From the NCBI RefSeq assembly GCF_008271365.1, contig NZ_CP043430.1, positions 1,922,001 to 1,986,000 of the forward strand: a stretch of DNA of 64,000 nt, written 5' to 3'. This stretch comes from Microbacterium sp. 1S1. Lineage in GTDB: Bacteria > Actinomycetota > Actinomycetes > Actinomycetales > Microbacteriaceae. This document shows, one piece after another, positions 1-9,493 of the stretch. The translations under genes were made by a program, and so were the position numbers. The first letter of the stretch is position 1, and the number at the start of each line of letters is the position of its first letter. Below the pieces are notes generated by a model, which was not told where the DNA came from, did not search any database, and saw only the letters and a program-made list of their open reading frames with translations.

Positions 1-19
1 CGGGTGTGCGCGCCCGTGC

Positions 20-25
20 CAGAAT
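20..25 (+). promoter_or_regulatory. -10 box of a leaderless promoter (aminotransferase)
   Basis: CAGAAT lies with its last T seven bases before the GTG start at 32, so transcription would begin at the start codon. The same geometry recurs at over ten genes here. The first T of TANNNT is replaced by C. Confidence 0.45.
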
Positions 26-31
26 GACGCA

Positions 32-1162
32 GTGAGCACACTGGACGACTACGTCGGTACGTTCGACGCCGAGCCGGGATACCTGAACTGGGCGGCGTTC
101 GGCCCCGTCTCGCCCTCGGTCCGGGCGGAGGTCTTCGCGGACGCGGATCTGCTCGGCAGCGGACGGCCCTCGTCACTGGCTCTGGTGGGGGAGCGGATCG
201 GACAGGCGAAGGACGTCATCGCCGAGCTCCTCGATGCGGAGGCGGCGGACGTCACCCTGCAACCGTCGTCGACGCATGGCCTCATGCACGCGCTCTACGG
301 CATCGCCGGCGGGGTCATCGCCAGCACGGCGGAGTTCCCGAGCGTCAGCCTCACCCTGGAACGCGCGGCGACCGCATCGGACCACGCGCTCACACCCCGC
401 TGGGTCACCCCCGGCGACGGGCGGGTCACCCCCGACGTCGTGGCCGCCGCGCTGGACGATGACGTCGTGGCGCTGGCCGTCAGCCACGTCGACTTCCGAA
501 CGGGATACCGGGCGGATCTGACCGCGCTGCGCGAGGTCCTCGGCCCGGACCGGCTCCTCATCGTCGATGCCGTGCAGTCCTTCGGCGTGATCGACGCCGA
601 CTACAGCGTCGCGGACGTCGTCGTCGGCCACGGTTACAAGTGGCTCCGGGCCGGCCGCGGCACCGGCTTCGCGTGGTTCTCGTCGCGCGCGCGGGAACGG
701 ATCGCGCCCGTGCTCTCCGGCATCACCGGCACGACCGCGAGCGGGCTGTTCGTCGACGAGCTCCCCGCGCCGGCGGCCGGTGCGCAGGCCTACACGGTCA
801 GCATGCCGGACCCGCTGGCCGCCGGTCGGCTCGCGATCGGCGCGCGCGACGTGCGTGACGCGGGCGTCGCGGCGATCGAGGAGCGGGTCGCCGCGCACGT
901 GGATGCGGTGATCGCGATCGCCGACCGGCACGGCATCGCCGTCGCATCGCCGCGGGAGCGGAGAGAGCGTGCCGGGATCGTCGCGCTCGCCCCCGACGAT
1001 CCCGCTCGGCTGGCGGCGGCCCTCGCCAACGCCGGGGTCGTCGTCACCGCTCGCGGCGGGTCGATTCGGGTGGCGCCCCACGCCGGCACCGACGCCCAGA
1101 CCCTCGACCTCCTCGACGAGACGCTCGGCGCGCTCGGCACGGAATCGTTCATCGTCCCGTAA
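32..1162 (+). CDS. Class V aminotransferase family protein (PLP-dependent)
   Basis: A 376-residue PLP enzyme of fold type I, class V aminotransferase/cysteine desulfurase superfamily. An Asp-Ala-Val-Gln segment near residue 180 fits the cofactor-binding Asp and Gln. The Schiff-base lysine is probably the Lys of the [10 protein letters not shown] motif near residue 205, followed by a Gly/Arg-rich loop. Length is normal for the family. No cysteine-bearing desulfurase loop is evident, so a generic aminotransferase or lyase of unknown substrate is the safer call. The GTG start at 32 agrees with a leaderless -10 box at 20-25. It appears to be monocistronic; the next gene starts about 160 nt downstream. 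Confidence 0.85.
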   Translation: MSTLDDYVGTFDAEPGYLNWAAFGPVSPSVRAEVFADADLLGSGRPSSLALVGERIGQAKDVIAELLDAEAADVTLQPSSTHGLMHALYGIAGGVIASTAEFPSVSLTLERAATASDHALTPRWVTPGDGRVTPDVVAAALDDDVVALAVSHVDFRTGYRADLTALREVLGPDRLLIVDAVQSFGVIDADYSVADVVVGHGYKWLRAGRGTGFAWFSSRARERIAPVLSGITGTTASGLFVDELPAPAAGAQAYTVSMPDPLAAGRLAIGARDVRDAGVAAIEERVAAHVDAVIAIADRHGIAVASPRERRERAGIVALAPDDPARLAAALANAGVVVTARGGSIRVAPHAGTDAQTLDLLDETLGALGTESFIVP

Positions 1163-1320
1163 CGAATCGCTGGCGTGTCGAGTCCGTGGAAAACCCTCGG
1201 GCGGTCGTACGGTCAAGGCATTGGGCAAGGCGCCCGGTCGGGTCGGCCTCAGGTTCGCGACTCGTGACCCCCTGGTCGACTCGTTCGAATAGCCGGGAAT
1301 CCCCGGGTCGGGAGTGGGTC

Positions 1321-2703
1321 GTGACCACACGTTCAGCGCAGCAGTCCACCAGCACCGCGCAGCAGTCCACCCGTCAGACGACGAGACAGGCGGCGGCCGC
1401 AGAACCCGATCAGGATCTGCGCACCTACGTCCTCGACACCTCGGTCCTGCTGAGCGATCCGCAGGCATTCTTCCGCTTCGCGGAGCACTCGGTCGTGCTC
1501 CCGGTGGTGGTCATCACCGAGCTCGAGGGCAAGCGGCACGACCCGGAGATCGGGTACTTCGCGCGGCAGGCGCTGCGGCACCTCGACGACCTCCGCGTCG
1601 AGCACGGCCGCCTCGACTTTCCCGTCGAGGTCGGCGAAGGCGGCACGCTGCGGGTCGAGCTGAGCAACGCCGACCTCTCGGTCCTCCCCGCCGGCATCCG
1701 CCTCAGCGACAACGACAGCCGCATCCTCTCGGTGGCGATGCACCTTGCGCAGGACGGACAGGACGTCACCATCGTCTCGAAGGACCTCCCGATGCGGGTC
1801 AAGGCCGCGTCGCTCGGGCTGCGCGCCGAGGAGTACCTGGCGGAGCAGGCCGTGGACTCGGGGTGGACGGGCATCGCCACCCTCGACCTCTCCGGCGACG
1901 ACATCAGCGACCTCTACGAGAGCGAGGTCGGGATCAGCGAAGACGTGCATGGGCTCCCGGTCAACACCGGGCTCATCATCCACTCCGAGCGCGGGTCGGC
2001 CCTCGGGCGGGTCACCGGCGACGGGGAGTTCCGGCTCGTCCGAGGTGACAGGGACATCTTCGGCATGCACGGGCGCTCAGCCGAACAGCGCATCGCGATC
2101 GACCTGCTCCTCGACCCCGAGGTGGGCATCGTGTCACTCGGCGGCCGGGCGGGCACGGGGAAGTCGGCGCTCGCCCTGTGCGCGGGTCTGGAGGCCGTGC
2201 TGGAGCGACAGCAGCAGAAGAAGATCATCGTCTTCCGGCCGCTCTTCGCCGTCGGAGGTCAGGAGCTCGGGTACCTGCCGGGCGACCAGGGGGAGAAGAT
2301 GAACCCCTGGGGGCAGGCGGTGTACGACACGCTCGGCTCCGTCGTCTCGGGCAACGTCATCGACGAGGTGGTGGAGCGCGGGCTGCTCGAGGTCATGCCC
2401 CTCACCCACATCCGGGGGCGTTCTCTCCACGACGCCTTCGTGATCGTGGACGAGGCGCAGTCCCTGGAGCGGAACGTCCTGCTCACGGTGCTCAGTCGTA
2501 TGGGGCAGAACTCCCGGGTCATCCTGACGCACGACGTCGGGCAGCGCGACAACCTGCGGGTCGGGCGACACGACGGCATCGCGAGTGTCATCGAGACCCT
2601 CAAGGGACACGATCTGTTCGGCCACGTCACCCTCACCCGTTCGGAACGGTCCGCGATCGCCGCCCTCGTCACCGACCTCCTGGAAGGCGGAGAGCTGAGC
2701 TGA
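1321..2703 (+). CDS. PIN-domain / PhoH-family ATPase (YlaK-like)
   Basis: An N-terminal PIN nuclease domain (begins with the acidic motif YVLDTSVLL) is fused to a C-terminal PhoH P-loop ATPase. Walker A is [13 protein letters not shown] and Walker B is [13 protein letters not shown]-PhoH proteins are RNA helicase/RNases in the mycobacterial PhoH2 type. I chose the GTG at 1321 because GGAG at 1311-1314 precedes it at good spacing; the open frame extends upstream to 1186 but that part is low-complexity. The product is then 460 residues, with a Gln/Thr/Ser-rich N-terminal tail before the PIN domain. A long inverted repeat follows the stop. Confidence 0.9.
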   Translation: MTTRSAQQSTSTAQQSTRQTTRQAAAAEPDQDLRTYVLDTSVLLSDPQAFFRFAEHSVVLPVVVITELEGKRHDPEIGYFARQALRHLDDLRVEHGRLDFPVEVGEGGTLRVELSNADLSVLPAGIRLSDNDSRILSVAMHLAQDGQDVTIVSKDLPMRVKAASLGLRAEEYLAEQAVDSGWTGIATLDLSGDDISDLYESEVGISEDVHGLPVNTGLIIHSERGSALGRVTGDGEFRLVRGDRDIFGMHGRSAEQRIAIDLLLDPEVGIVSLGGRAGTGKSALALCAGLEAVLERQQQKKIIVFRPLFAVGGQELGYLPGDQGEKMNPWGQAVYDTLGSVVSGNVIDEVVERGLLEVMPLTHIRGRSLHDAFVIVDEAQSLERNVLLTVLSRMGQNSRVILTHDVGQRDNLRVGRHDGIASVIETLKGHDLFGHVTLTRSERSAIAALVTDLLEGGELS

Positions 2704-2723
2704 CTCCCTCCATCGCCCCGTCC

Positions 2724-2957
2724 GCACGACCCGGTGACGGCCGCACGATCCACGACGGCTCCACCCTTCGGGTACGGTTGCACGATCCGGGTACGGTCGT
2801 AGGTCGGTTTCGATCATCCGGTCGTGCACCCGTACCCGGGTCGTGCGGGCGCGACAAGGGGCGTGTCGACACCTGCACGACCGTGCACCGGTCGTGGCCC
2901 GGGGGTGGCGCGGCGATCGTGCGGACGGAACCTGGTCGTGCGAACGGGACTGATCGC
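2724..2957. repeat. Cluster of short GCACGA(C/T)CC / GGTCGTGC repeats
   Basis: About ten copies of GCACGACC or its complement GGTCGTGC, with one-base variants, are packed between the phoH-like gene and the DUF559 gene. Examples start at 2724, 2743, 2780, 2820, 2839 and 2936. An inverted pair lies at 2780-2796 and 2830-2846, matching at 16 of 17 positions, and could form a hairpin acting as terminator for the phoH-like gene. Further copies lie beyond the DUF559 gene. No gene is evident here. Confidence 0.6.
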
Positions 2958-2963
2958 GGGTGG

Positions 2964-3800
2964 TCAGGCACGGTCGTGGGCGCGGCGCAGGGCCCCTTCG
3001 ACGGCAGCTTGCACCTCCGGCCAGTCGTGCACGACCTGGGCATAGTCGAAGCGCAGGGTCTCATAGCCGAGGCGTGAGGCGGCGGCGTCCCGAGCGAGGT
3101 CGCGGTGTCGCATGGCCGGTGCACCGTGGTGCTCCCTGCCGTCGACCTCGATGATGAGGAAGCCGTCCGCCACGAAGTCGACCCTGCCGACACCGGGGAT
3201 GGAGACCTGGGTGGCGAGTGCGATGCCCAGCAGATGGAGGCGGAGGCGGAGGAGAGACTCCAGTCCACTGTCCGCATCGGAGCGAGCGAAGTCGACGAGC
3301 CACCGGGCGTCCCGGGGCAGAGCGGCGCGGATCCGAGCCCGCGAGGCCCGCCCGACCAGACCGCGTCGCCACGCGGACTCGAACGAGACGAAGAAGGACT
3401 CGTCCCCCTCGCAGCGGTACAGGTGCAGGAGCGCGACCTCGACAGCCACGATGCCGAACCGGGTGTGCCCCTCGAAGTGGTGTCGGAGGCAGCGGCACCC
3501 GGCATGCGGATGGGTGCGCCCGTTGCGACCGAGCCACACGTGCGGGGCGTCGCTGTCCGACAGTACCCAGACGCCGTGGGCGCGCAGCGCGCTTCCGCAG
3601 GTGAGCGCGCCGCCGTGGGCAGCGGCCGTCAGCACCGGCGCCTCGGTGCCGTGAGCGGCGAAGACTCCGGCGCGCACGCGGATGATGCGGCCCGCGTGAA
3701 CCGCCCGGGACAACGCGGCCCGCGAGATACCGAAGGCGCCGAGGTCGCGACCTCGGGCGATTCCTCCGAGACGGTGGAGGGTTGAGGCGGGATCGAGCAT
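2964..3800 (-). CDS. AbiEi-antitoxin-like / DUF559 endonuclease-fold protein
   Basis: A 278-residue protein with an N-terminal winged-helix region resembling AbiEi-type antitoxin domains (ISRAALSRAVHAGRIIRVRAG near residues 25-45). Its C-terminal DUF559/Vsr-like region has the pattern VDFVADGFLIIEVDGREHHG, the Asp and Glu of a PD-(D/E)xK-type fold. Such proteins are common orphans in Microbacteriaceae and their role is not established. No cognate AbiEii-type toxin is adjacent, so a working toxin-antitoxin pair is not supported. The ATG start at 3800 has CAGAAT seven bases upstream, consistent with leaderless expression. Clusters of GTCGTGC repeats flank it on both sides. Confidence 0.75.
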   Translation of the reverse strand: MLDPASTLHRLGGIARGRDLGAFGISRAALSRAVHAGRIIRVRAGVFAAHGTEAPVLTAAAHGGALTCGSALRAHGVWVLSDSDAPHVWLGRNGRTHPHAGCRCLRHHFEGHTRFGIVAVEVALLHLYRCEGDESFFVSFESAWRRGLVGRASRARIRAALPRDARWLVDFARSDADSGLESLLRLRLHLLGIALATQVSIPGVGRVDFVADGFLIIEVDGREHHGAPAMRHRDLARDAAASRLGYETLRFDYAQVVHDWPEVQAAVEGALRRAHDRA

Positions 3801-3806
3801 CCGCCG

Positions 3807-3812
3807 ATTCTG
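3807..3812 (-). promoter_or_regulatory. -10 box of a leaderless promoter (DUF559 gene)
   Basis: Read on the minus strand this is CAGAAT, separated by six bases from the ATG at 3800, so the message would begin at the start codon. Confidence 0.45.
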
Positions 3813-3872
3813 CTCTCTCTCCTGCCACGACGGCGCCCATGGTGCGTCGTGGGGACGTGCCCGGGCGTCTGG

Positions 3873-3964
3873 GGGTTCGTGCAGGAAGAGTCAGCTGCAC
3901 GATTCGGGCACGAGGGGCGCCCTCCTCCAGTCGATCCGACGTGCGGACGTCGCTCGGTCGTGCA
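3873..3964. repeat. Second cluster of GTCGTGC / GCACGA repeats
   Basis: Copies near 3875 (TTCGTGCAGG), 3897 (GCACGATTCGGG) and 3957 (GGTCGTGC) repeat the motif found beyond the 3' end of the DUF559 gene. The rest of the 3801-4046 gap shows a purine-rich GGGGAG stretch (about 3978-4035) and no gene. Confidence 0.5.
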
Positions 3965-4046
3965 TCAGTACCAGGAACGGGGGAGAGGGGGGAGACGGGG
4001 GAGGACAGGGCGGAGGGAGAGTTCGCGGGAGGGAGCCGGACACGGA

Positions 4047-4080
4047 GGATGCCGCGAGGACCGAGGTCCTCGCGGCATCC
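4047..4080 (-). terminator. Hairpin terminator after fumC
   Basis: A perfect 16-bp stem (4047-4062 with 4065-4080) and a 2-nt loop lies 14 bases past the fumC stop. There is no T-run, as is usual for high-GC actinobacterial terminators. Confidence 0.75.
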
Positions 4081-4093
4081 GTGGGTCGATCGA

Positions 4094-5488
4094 TCAGCCC
4101 GGGTGGGTCATCGACAGGAGGTCGAGCTTCTCGTCGAGCTGCTCCAGGGTGAGCTCGCCGCGCTCGACGTAGCCGAGGTCGATCACGGCGTCGCGGACGG
4201 TGATTCCCTTCGCCACGGAGTGCTTGGCGATCTTCGCCGCTGCCTCATAGCCGATGAGCTTGTTCAGCGGCGTCACGATCGACGGGCTCATGCCCGCGAA
4301 GGCGGCGGCGCGGTCGAGGTTCGCCTGCAGGCCGTCGATGGTCTTGTCGGCGAGCACCCGGGAGGCGTTGGAGAGCAGACGGATCGACTCGAGCAGCGCG
4401 GTGCCCATGACCGGGATGGCGACGTTCAGCTCGAACGAGCCGGAGGCACCGGCCCAGGCGACCGTGGCGTCGTTGCCGATGACACGGGCGCACACCATCA
4501 GCACGGCCTCGGGCACGACGGGGTTCACCTTGCCCGGCATGATCGACGACCCGGGCTGCAGGTCGGGGATGTGCAGCTCGCCGAGGCCCGTGTTGGGGCC
4601 GGAGCCCATCCAGCGCAGATCGTTGTTGATCTTCGTGAGCGACACGGCGATCGTGCGCAGCGCTCCGGAGGCCTCGACGAGACCGTCGCGGTTCGCCTGC
4701 GCCTCGAAGTGGTCCTTCGCCTCGGTGATCGGCAGCTCGGTCTCGGCGGCGAGCAGCTCGATGACCTTCTGCGGGAAGCCGAGCGGCGTGTTGATGCCGG
4801 TGCCGACGGCCGTGCCGCCGAGGGGCACCTCCGCCACGCGGGGGAGTGCCGACTGCACGCGCTCGATGCCAAGACGGATCTGACGCGCGTAACCGCCGAA
4901 CTCCTGGCCGAGCGTGACGGGCGTCGCGTCCATGAGGTGCGTGCGGCCGGACTTGACCGCGTCCTTCCAGAGCTCCGCCTTGGCCTCGAGCGCGACCGCG
5001 AGGTGGTCGAGCGCCGGGATCAGGGTGTCGATGAGCGCCTGGGTGACCGCGATGTGCACCGAGGTCGGGAACACGTCGTTCGAGGACTGCGAGGCGTTGA
5101 CGTGGTCGTTGGGGTGCACGGTCGAGCCGAGGATGCGGCTCGCGAGCGTCGCCAGGACCTCGTTCATGTTCATGTTCGACGAGGTGCCGGAGCCGGTCTG
5201 GTAGGTGTCGACGGGGAACTCCCCGTCGTGAGCGCCGGACGCGACCTGGTCCGCGGCCTGCGCGATCGCGTCGGCGATGCCGCCGTCGAGCGTCCCCAGC
5301 TCCTTGTTCGCGAGGGCGGCGGCCTTCTTGATGCGCGCGAGCGCCGCGATCTGGGTGGACTCCAGGCCCTTCCCGGAGATCGGGAAGTTCTCCACGGCTC
5401 GCTGCGTCTGCGCCCCGTAGAGCGCGTTCACGGGCACTCGCACCTCACCCATGGTGTCGTGTTCGATGCGGTACTCGGTGTCGGTCAT
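4094..5488 (-). CDS. fumC: Fumarate hydratase class II
   Basis: Converts fumarate to malate in the TCA cycle; homotetrameric, iron-free, cytoplasmic. The 464-residue protein is full length for FumC and carries the fumarase/aspartase signature [11 protein letters not shown], the [13 protein letters not shown] segment and the [11 protein letters not shown] substrate-binding region. It is the last gene of a four-gene minus-strand operon. Its ATG overlaps the TGA of the carbonic anhydrase gene (ATGA, 5485-5488), so the two are translationally coupled. A perfect hairpin terminator follows. Confidence 0.96.
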   Translation of the reverse strand: MTDTEYRIEHDTMGEVRVPVNALYGAQTQRAVENFPISGKGLESTQIAALARIKKAAALANKELGTLDGGIADAIAQAADQVASGAHDGEFPVDTYQTGSGTSSNMNMNEVLATLASRILGSTVHPNDHVNASQSSNDVFPTSVHIAVTQALIDTLIPALDHLAVALEAKAELWKDAVKSGRTHLMDATPVTLGQEFGGYARQIRLGIERVQSALPRVAEVPLGGTAVGTGINTPLGFPQKVIELLAAETELPITEAKDHFEAQANRDGLVEASGALRTIAVSLTKINNDLRWMGSGPNTGLGELHIPDLQPGSSIMPGKVNPVVPEAVLMVCARVIGNDATVAWAGASGSFELNVAIPVMGTALLESIRLLSNASRVLADKTIDGLQANLDRAAAFAGMSPSIVTPLNKLIGYEAAAKIAKHSVAKGITVRDAVIDLGYVERGELTLEQLDEKLDLLSMTHPG

Positions 5489-6159
5489 TCCGAACCCTCC
5501 TTGGTTGCGGGGTCGATCCCCTCGGCCTCGATGCCGACCGTGACGACGGGCACTGCCTCGCCCTCGGCCAGACGGTAGTTGGCGCCGACGATGCCCAGGC
5601 GGCCCTCGGCGACGGCGTTGCTGATGATCTCGGACGACTGCAGCAGGTCGTTGACCGTGTTGCGCAGGTGCTCGCGTCCGACGAGTTCCGCATCGATGTC
5701 GGCCACCGTGCCTCCGCCGCTCTCCGCGAGGACCTTGCGGGCAGCCGGGACGATCGGCGCGATGAGCTTCCAGATGTGCGGGGGCAGCGGGTCGGCGTCG
5801 ATGGCCGTGCCGTCGATGGCGGCGCGCACCGCACCGCAGGAGTCGTGCGCGAGGACCACGATGAGCGGCACCTCCAGAACGGCGACCGCATATTCCAGGC
5901 TCGCGACGATCGACTCGCCGATGACCTGTCCGGCGTTGCGGACGACGAAGAGGTCGCCGAGACCGAGGTCGAAGATGATCTCTGCGGCGAGGCGGGAGTC
6001 CGAGCAGCCGAACAGCGTCGCGACCGGGTGCTGCGCCGCGGTGAGGTCCTTGCGGCGGTCGACGTTCTGGTTCGGGTGCTGCGGCTCGTCGCGGACGAAA
6101 CGACGGTTGCCGTCCTGCATCTGCTTCCAGGCGGCGGCGGGGGTGAGCGGGTGGGTCAT
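5485..6159 (-). CDS. Beta-class carbonic anhydrase
   Basis: Zinc enzyme for CO2/bicarbonate interconversion. The beta-class ligands are visible: Cys in CSDSR (with its Asp-Arg dyad), and His and Cys in the HDSC motif about 57 residues later. I chose the ATG at 6159 (224 residues, normal length) because it forms an ATGA overlap with the DUF4245 stop at 6156-6159 and the product then begins at the conserved region; the longer frame to 6393 lies inside the upstream gene. Coupling to fumC suggests shared demand for central-carbon flux and anaplerotic bicarbonate, which is inference. Confidence 0.93.
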   Translation of the reverse strand: MTHPLTPAAAWKQMQDGNRRFVRDEPQHPNQNVDRRKDLTAAQHPVATLFGCSDSRLAAEIIFDLGLGDLFVVRNAGQVIGESIVASLEYAVAVLEVPLIVVLAHDSCGAVRAAIDGTAIDADPLPPHIWKLIAPIVPAARKVLAESGGGTVADIDAELVGREHLRNTVNDLLQSSEIISNAVAEGRLGIVGANYRLAEGEAVPVVTVGIEAEGIDPATKEGSE

Positions 6160-6800
6160 CGGGCCTCCGAGACAGTGCGGATCTGGGGGATGAGGGACTC
6201 CGCGAGCTCGGCGGTGGAGTCCGCCGAGCGGGAGCCGTAAAGGAGCACGTAGTCGTCGCCGGCCTGAGTGCCGAGGGCGTAGGTGACGTTCGCCTCGGCG
6301 CCGGCCGATCCGGGCTGATAGACGTCCCACTCCAGACCGCCGATGCGCACGGTGTCGGTGGGGGCGACGCCGTTCAGGCGCTGTGGGGCCCACGAGGCGG
6401 CGGCATCGAACGCCTGGGCGAGCTTGATGAACCCGCGCTCGTCCTGTGCCGCCGGCGCCAGCGTGACCTCCCAGACCACGGGCGCTCCGCTCTGGAGCTC
6501 GGCGGCGTTCACCCGCCAGAACTTGTCCGGTTCGGGAACGATCGCCGGGCTGCCCATGGACGACTCGACGTCCGCGGCGATCGCGGCCACGTCGATCGGT
6601 TTCGCCGCGACCGGCTCACCTCGGGGGACGAGCGCGATGATGACGGCGACGACCGCGAGGGTGACGACGAGGGCGGCGACGAGGTTGCGGACCGTCTGGC
6701 TCGACCGATACGCCTTGCTCGACGCGGCCTTGCGCGCGGCGGTTTCCTCGGGCGTCTCCGGTCGGCCGAGGTCGGCGTTGATCGCGGGGCCCTTGCTCAT
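6156..6800 (-). CDS. DUF4245 family membrane-anchored protein
   Basis: A 214-residue protein with a short cytoplasmic N-terminus, one transmembrane helix at about residues 37-60, and an extracytoplasmic domain with the pattern of DUF4245. Function unknown. It sits between xseB and carbonic anhydrase, linked to both by ATGA overlaps (6797-6800 and 6156-6159), a neighbourhood typical of this family in Actinobacteria. Start chosen at 6800 because the overlap fixes it; the longer frame lies inside xseB. Confidence 0.85.
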   Translation of the reverse strand: MSKGPAINADLGRPETPEETAARKAASSKAYRSSQTVRNLVAALVVTLAVVAVIIALVPRGEPVAAKPIDVAAIAADVESSMGSPAIVPEPDKFWRVNAAELQSGAPVVWEVTLAPAAQDERGFIKLAQAFDAAASWAPQRLNGVAPTDTVRIGGLEWDVYQPGSAGAEANVTYALGTQAGDDYVLLYGSRSADSTAELAESLIPQIRTVSEAR

Positions 6801-7030
6801 GACGCGTCGCTCTCGTCGGCGGTGGCGGTCCGTGCCGCTTCCAGACGACGCTTCGCGCCCAGCAGCCATTCCTCGCAGCGAGCGGCCAGGGCCTCTCCGC
6901 GCTCCCAGAGAGCGAGCGAGTGCTCGAGGGTCGGCGCCCCCTGTTCGAGCTCGGCCACGACCTGCACGAGCTCGTCTCGGGCCGCCTCGAACGACAGCGT
7001 GTCCACGGGGGTGTCGTTCACGGCGCTCAC
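6797..7030 (-). CDS. xseB: Exodeoxyribonuclease VII small subunit
   Basis: A 77-residue protein with the XseB core [19 protein letters not shown] and the [15 protein letters not shown] helix. It partners XseA in degrading single-stranded DNA. The GTG start at 7030 is preceded directly by GGAGGA, which serves as a ribosome site or as the spacer of a leaderless promoter (TAGGAT at 7037-7042). First gene of the operon xseB-DUF4245-carbonic anhydrase-fumC. Confidence 0.92.
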   Translation of the reverse strand: MSAVNDTPVDTLSFEAARDELVQVVAELEQGAPTLEHSLALWERGEALAARCEEWLLGAKRRLEAARTATADESDAS

Positions 7031-7036
7031 TCCTCC

Positions 7037-7042
7037 ATCCTA
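7037..7042 (-). promoter_or_regulatory. -10 box upstream of xseB
   Basis: TAGGAT on the minus strand, six bases from the GTG start. The intervening bases are GGAGGA, so the site is ambiguous between leaderless and ribosome-site-led initiation. Confidence 0.45.
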
Positions 7043-7066
7043 CGTCGTGCCCCGGACGCCTCCTGC

Positions 7067-8344
7067 TCAGGCGTCTTCGGGAATCTCGCCCTCCGAGCGC
7101 ACCGCGACAGACCCGCGATCCACCGTGAGTGTGAGCGCGCTTCCGGCGGGGGCGTCAGCCGCATCGCGCAGGATCACGCCCCCCTCGAGATGCGCGATCG
7201 CGTAGCCGCGGGCCAGGGTCGCGGCGGGGGACAGGGCGCGCAGCGACGCGCGGAGCTCGCTGGTCCGGCGACCGGCGTCGTCGAGCTGGCGAGTGACCGC
7301 GTCGCGGCCGCGGGCCTGGAGCAGGAAGGTCTCCTGTGCGCGGGTCTCGATGATCGGGTCCGGGGAACGCAGCACGGGCCGGGACCGCAGCTGCTCGAGT
7401 TGCGCGATGTCGTGCGTGAGGCGCTGCGTGAGCCGGCTGGTGGCCCGCGATCGGAGCTGAGCGATGAGGGCACGCTGCTCACCGACATCCGGCACGACCC
7501 GCTTGGCGGCGTCGGTCGGCGTCGACGCGCGCAGGTCGGCGACGTCGTCGAGGAGCGGGTGGTCGTTCTCATGGCCGATGGCGCTCACGATCGGCGTGGA
7601 CGCCGCAGCCACCGCGCGCACGAGGCGCTCGTCGCTGAAGCCGAGGAGGGTCTGCGGGTCGCCGCCGCCGCGCGCGATGATGATGACGTCGACCTCGGGG
7701 TCGGCGTCCAGGCGGGCGAGTGCTGCCAACGTGTCAGGGACGCAGCGGTCGCCCTGCACTGCGGCGTACGCGGTCTTGAAACGCACCTGAGGCCAGCGCA
7801 ACTCCGCGTTGCGGTGTACGTCCTTCTCCGCGTCGGAGCGCTCGCCGGTGATGAGACCGATGACGTGCGGGAGGAACGGCAGCCGCTTCTTGCGGGCCGT
7901 GTCGAAGAGCCCCTCCTGGCGGAGCTGCACCCGCAGCCGCTCCAGCCGCTCGAGCTGATCGCCGAGCCCCACGTGCTTCATGGCCGAGACCGCGAAGCTG
8001 AAGTCGCCGGAGCGGACGAAGTAGTCGGCCTTGACGGCGGCGACGACGTGATCGCCCACGCCCAGGTCGGCCGGGATGCGGGGGCGCACGCTCGACCACA
8101 CGCGGATGGAGATCTGAGCGTCGGAGCGGGTGTCCTTGAGGCGGGCGAAGACGTTGCCGGCGCGGACGTTCCAGGAGGTGATCTCGCCCTCGACCCAGAC
8201 GGTGTTCCAGCGGGCCACGAAGTCGCGGATGGTCGCGTTCAGCCGCGCGACCGAGGTCGGCGCCTGGGCGGTGGAGTCGCGGGGGGCGACGGCATCTGCC
8301 GGCGGTGTCTCACCCGGTCCGATCGTCGCTTCGAAGACTGTCAT
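7067..8344 (-). CDS. xseA: Exodeoxyribonuclease VII large subunit
   Basis: Catalytic subunit of ExoVII. The 425-residue protein has the N-terminal OB-fold (WVEGEITSWNVRAGNVFARLKD), the catalytic domain with IGLITGERSDAEKDV and IIIARGGGDPQTLLGFSDE, and a C-terminal coiled-coil region followed by a small SH3-like end (ARGYAI). Length is typical. It lies 36 nt upstream of xseB on the same strand. The ATG at 8344 is preceded by GGAGCAG at ribosome-site spacing. Confidence 0.95.
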   Translation of the reverse strand: MTVFEATIGPGETPPADAVAPRDSTAQAPTSVARLNATIRDFVARWNTVWVEGEITSWNVRAGNVFARLKDTRSDAQISIRVWSSVRPRIPADLGVGDHVVAAVKADYFVRSGDFSFAVSAMKHVGLGDQLERLERLRVQLRQEGLFDTARKKRLPFLPHVIGLITGERSDAEKDVHRNAELRWPQVRFKTAYAAVQGDRCVPDTLAALARLDADPEVDVIIIARGGGDPQTLLGFSDERLVRAVAAASTPIVSAIGHENDHPLLDDVADLRASTPTDAAKRVVPDVGEQRALIAQLRSRATSRLTQRLTHDIAQLEQLRSRPVLRSPDPIIETRAQETFLLQARGRDAVTRQLDDAGRRTSELRASLRALSPAATLARGYAIAHLEGGVILRDAADAPAGSALTLTVDRGSVAVRSEGEIPEDA

Positions 8345-8396
8345 CTGCTCCTGTTCCTGCCCCTGCGCTCACCGGCCCCGTTCAGCCCAGCGACGG

Positions 8397-8402
8397 TAGA
8401 AT
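8397..8402 (+). promoter_or_regulatory. -10 box of a leaderless ispH promoter
   Basis: TAGAAT followed by six bases and then the GTG start of ispH, so the first transcribed base is predicted to be the G of the start codon. One of the cleanest examples in the window. Confidence 0.65.
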
Positions 8403-8408
8403 CGAGGG

Positions 8409-9491
8409 GTGACTTCGACTGCCGTTCATCTTCCCGCTCCTCGCATCCCACGAGTGCGCGCCGCGGCCGGGCGGCTTCAGGATAACCCGGTGCCCGGACA
8501 CAAGCGCGTCCTGCTTGCCGCCCCCCGCGGCTACTGTGCCGGGGTGGACCGGGCCGTGGTGGCCGTGGAGAAGGCGCTCGAGCGCTACGGAGCGCCCGTG
8601 TACGTCCGCAAGCAGATCGTCCACAACATCCATGTCGTGACCGAGCTCGAGGCCAAGGGTGCGATCTTCGTTGAGGAGGTCGACGAGGTCCCGGAGGGCG
8701 CGCACGTCGTCTTCAGTGCACACGGCGTCTCGCCGGCCGTCGTCAGTGCGGCGTCGGACCGCGGCCTCCACGCCATCGATGCCACGTGTCCCCTGGTCAC
8801 CAAGGTGCACCGGGAAGCCGTCCGCTTCGCGCGCGACGATTTCGAGATCCTGCTCATCGGCCACGACGGGCATGAGGAGGTCGAGGGCACCGCGGGAGAG
8901 GCACCGAACCACGTCACGGTCGTCAACTCGCCGGAGGAAGCCGACACCGTGCAGGTCAAGGACCCGTCGAAGGTGGTCTGGCTGTCGCAGACGACGCTCT
9001 CCGTCGACGAGACCATGGAGACCGTCAACCGACTCCGCACCCGATTCCCCGAGCTGCACAACCCGCCGTCCGACGACATCTGCTACGCGACCCAGAACCG
9101 GCAGGTCGCCATCAAGAAGGTCGCCCAGGGCGCCGATCTCGTGATCGTCGTGGGTTCCGCCAACTCCTCGAACAGCGTCCGTCTCGTCGAGGTCGCCCTC
9201 GAATACGGCGCGAAGGCGGCCTACCGGGTCGACTACGCCGAGGAGATCCAGCAGGAGTGGCTCGACGGTGTGGAGACCGTGGGCGTCACCAGTGGTGCGT
9301 CGGTGCCCGAGGTGCTCGTCCGTGAGGTGCTCGACGCGATCGGAGACGCCGGGTACCGCGACGTGGAAGAGGTGAAGACGGCGGAGGAGGACCTCATGTT
9401 CTCGTTGCCGAAGGAGCTCCGTCAGGACGCTTCGGGCCAGCGCGACGCGCGCGCGCTCGGCGGCCGCGCCTCCGCCGGAGGAGGCGCGTAG
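8409..9491 (+). CDS. ispH: 4-hydroxy-3-methylbut-2-enyl diphosphate reductase
   Basis: Last enzyme of the MEP isoprenoid pathway, a [4Fe-4S] reductase making IPP and DMAPP. The three cluster cysteines are in [21 protein letters not shown] and [10 protein letters not shown]. The conserved FSAHGVSP and SQTTLS motifs are present. At 360 residues it has a roughly 30-residue N-terminal extension, usual in Actinobacteria, and an Ala/Gly-rich tail. The GTG start fits the leaderless promoter at 8397. It is divergent from xseA and two bases upstream of the IclR-family gene. Confidence 0.95.
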   Translation: MTSTAVHLPAPRIPRVRAAAGRLQDNPVPGHKRVLLAAPRGYCAGVDRAVVAVEKALERYGAPVYVRKQIVHNIHVVTELEAKGAIFVEEVDEVPEGAHVVFSAHGVSPAVVSAASDRGLHAIDATCPLVTKVHREAVRFARDDFEILLIGHDGHEEVEGTAGEAPNHVTVVNSPEEADTVQVKDPSKVVWLSQTTLSVDETMETVNRLRTRFPELHNPPSDDICYATQNRQVAIKKVAQGADLVIVVGSANSSNSVRLVEVALEYGAKAAYRVDYAEEIQQEWLDGVETVGVTSGASVPEVLVREVLDAIGDAGYRDVEEVKTAEEDLMFSLPKELRQDASGQRDARALGGRASAGGGA

Positions 9492-9493
9492 CG

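Noticed and set aside
2964..3800. Complete AbiE toxin-antitoxin pair
   Set aside because: No nucleotidyltransferase-type toxin gene is adjacent; only the antitoxin-like protein is present.
3782..5578. A 598-codon plus-strand open frame
   Set aside because: Antisense to fumC, whose protein is clear-cut; translation is compositionally biased.
6920..8485. A 521-codon plus-strand open frame
   Set aside because: Antisense to xseB and xseA; no domain.
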